Below, one piece after another: positions 5,593 through 5,980 of a stretch of 5,980 bases of DNA. The DNA is taken from NCBI GenBank assembly GCA_937894185.1, contig CALCSA010000108.1, positions 1 to 5,980 of the forward strand. The letters are read 5' to 3'. This DNA comes from an uncultured Clostridia bacterium. Lineage in GTDB: Bacteria > Bacillota > Clostridia > Oscillospirales > Ruminococcaceae. Within the stretch, counting starts at the first letter, position 1; each line of letters starts with the position of its first letter. Both the position numbers and the translations under genes were made by a program. A model generated the notes under the pieces. That model was not told where the DNA came from. It did not search any database and was given only the letters and a program-made list of their open reading frames with translations.

Positions 5593-5980
5593 CTACCGCA
5601 GGTTGTTGATGGTCTGCTCCACCTCATCGGCGACCTGAACCATCCGGGAATTAAAGCTAAAGGCTCTGGAAGCCTCAATCATCTTGACCATTTCGACAGC
5701 CACTTCCACCGCCGAACCTTCCAGATAGCCTGCCATAATCTGGGGTTCTTCCACCATCACGGCCTCCCCCGAAACATCGGTGACCATAAAGCGGTTGTCC
5801 CCCACACTGTTCAGTCCGTAGGGGTTGTTAAAGGCAAAGACCCCGATGGAATCCCGGTCCACCTCGAACTGGCCCTCGTCATCCATCTCAACGGGGATGT
5901 CCTCCCAATCGGCGTTAAGAATCCGATCCCCGTTTCCGGCGGCCAGATAGTATTCATCATCATCCCCCAGAGAGAGGATG
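5593..5980 (-). CDS. C-terminal part of a FlgF/FlgG-family flagellar rod protein (5' end beyond the window)
   Basis: 128 codons are visible, open at the right edge and ending in TAG (5595-5593); the first visible codon is at 5979-5977. The final 45 residues carry the conserved C-terminal flagellar rod/hook motif: AGYLEGSAVEVAVEM, then VKMIEASRAFSFNSRMV and ending QTINNLR. This helix packs with the N-terminal helix of the same family in the rod of the basal body, outside the cytoplasmic membrane. Just upstream, GVFAFNNPYGLNSVGDNRFMVT is the beta region common to FlgF and FlgG. The visible part cannot decide between FlgF, FlgG and their Bacillus counterparts FlhO/FlhP. The next gene downstream on the same strand is fapA, supporting a flagellar operon. 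Confidence 0.9.
   Translation of the reverse strand, partial: ILSLGDDDEYYLAAGNGDRILNADWEDIPVEMDDEGQFEVDRDSIGVFAFNNPYGLNSVGDNRFMVTDVSGEAVMVEEPQIMAGYLEGSAVEVAVEMVKMIEASRAFSFNSRMVQVADEVEQTINNLR

Overview
The window looks like part of a motility and chemotaxis region from a moderately GC-rich, low-GC-lineage Gram-positive bacterium, most likely a flagellated member of the Clostridia. This rests on strong GGAGG-type ribosome binding sites, sigma-A-like promoters, the presence of CheC and CheD (absent from E. coli, common in Firmicutes), and a Firmicutes-style FlgF/FlgG rod gene followed by a FapA (DUF342) gene. The genus cannot be named from this window alone.

Layout: (1) Positions 2540 to 1 on the minus strand carry a probable three-gene unit. 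It starts with an orphan Soj/ParA-type ATPase, continues with a translationally coupled ComFB-domain protein bearing an extra lysine-rich N-terminal extension, and after a 229-base gap ends in a long, mostly disordered Pro/Gln-rich protein that is still open at the left window edge (378 codons visible). (2) Positions 2541-2835 are a divergent control region with two well-formed sigma-A-like promoters facing away from each other and an inverted repeat between them. (3) Positions 2836-3955 on the plus strand hold cheC and cheD, one base apart. (4) A strong bidirectional terminator at 4003-4039 separates cheD from a convergent flagellar operon. (5) Positions 5980-4075 on the minus strand carry the C-terminal end of a FlgF/FlgG-family rod protein and a complete fapA-like gene.

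How they may work together: CheC (CheY-P phosphatase) and CheD (receptor deamidase) form the known adaptation pair. The rod protein and FapA belong to flagellar construction. The parA-comFB-disordered-protein unit is the least familiar part. It has no ParB gene or parS-like site in the window, and its middle protein belongs to a family reported to bind cyclic dinucleotides. The ComFB-like and disordered proteins also share a short N-terminal pattern (basic residues, then D-[EQ]-[IM]-[FY]-S-x-I). I propose, as inference only, that this is a ParA-driven positioning or scaffold system with a second-messenger input, serving the flagellar or chemotaxis machinery beside it.
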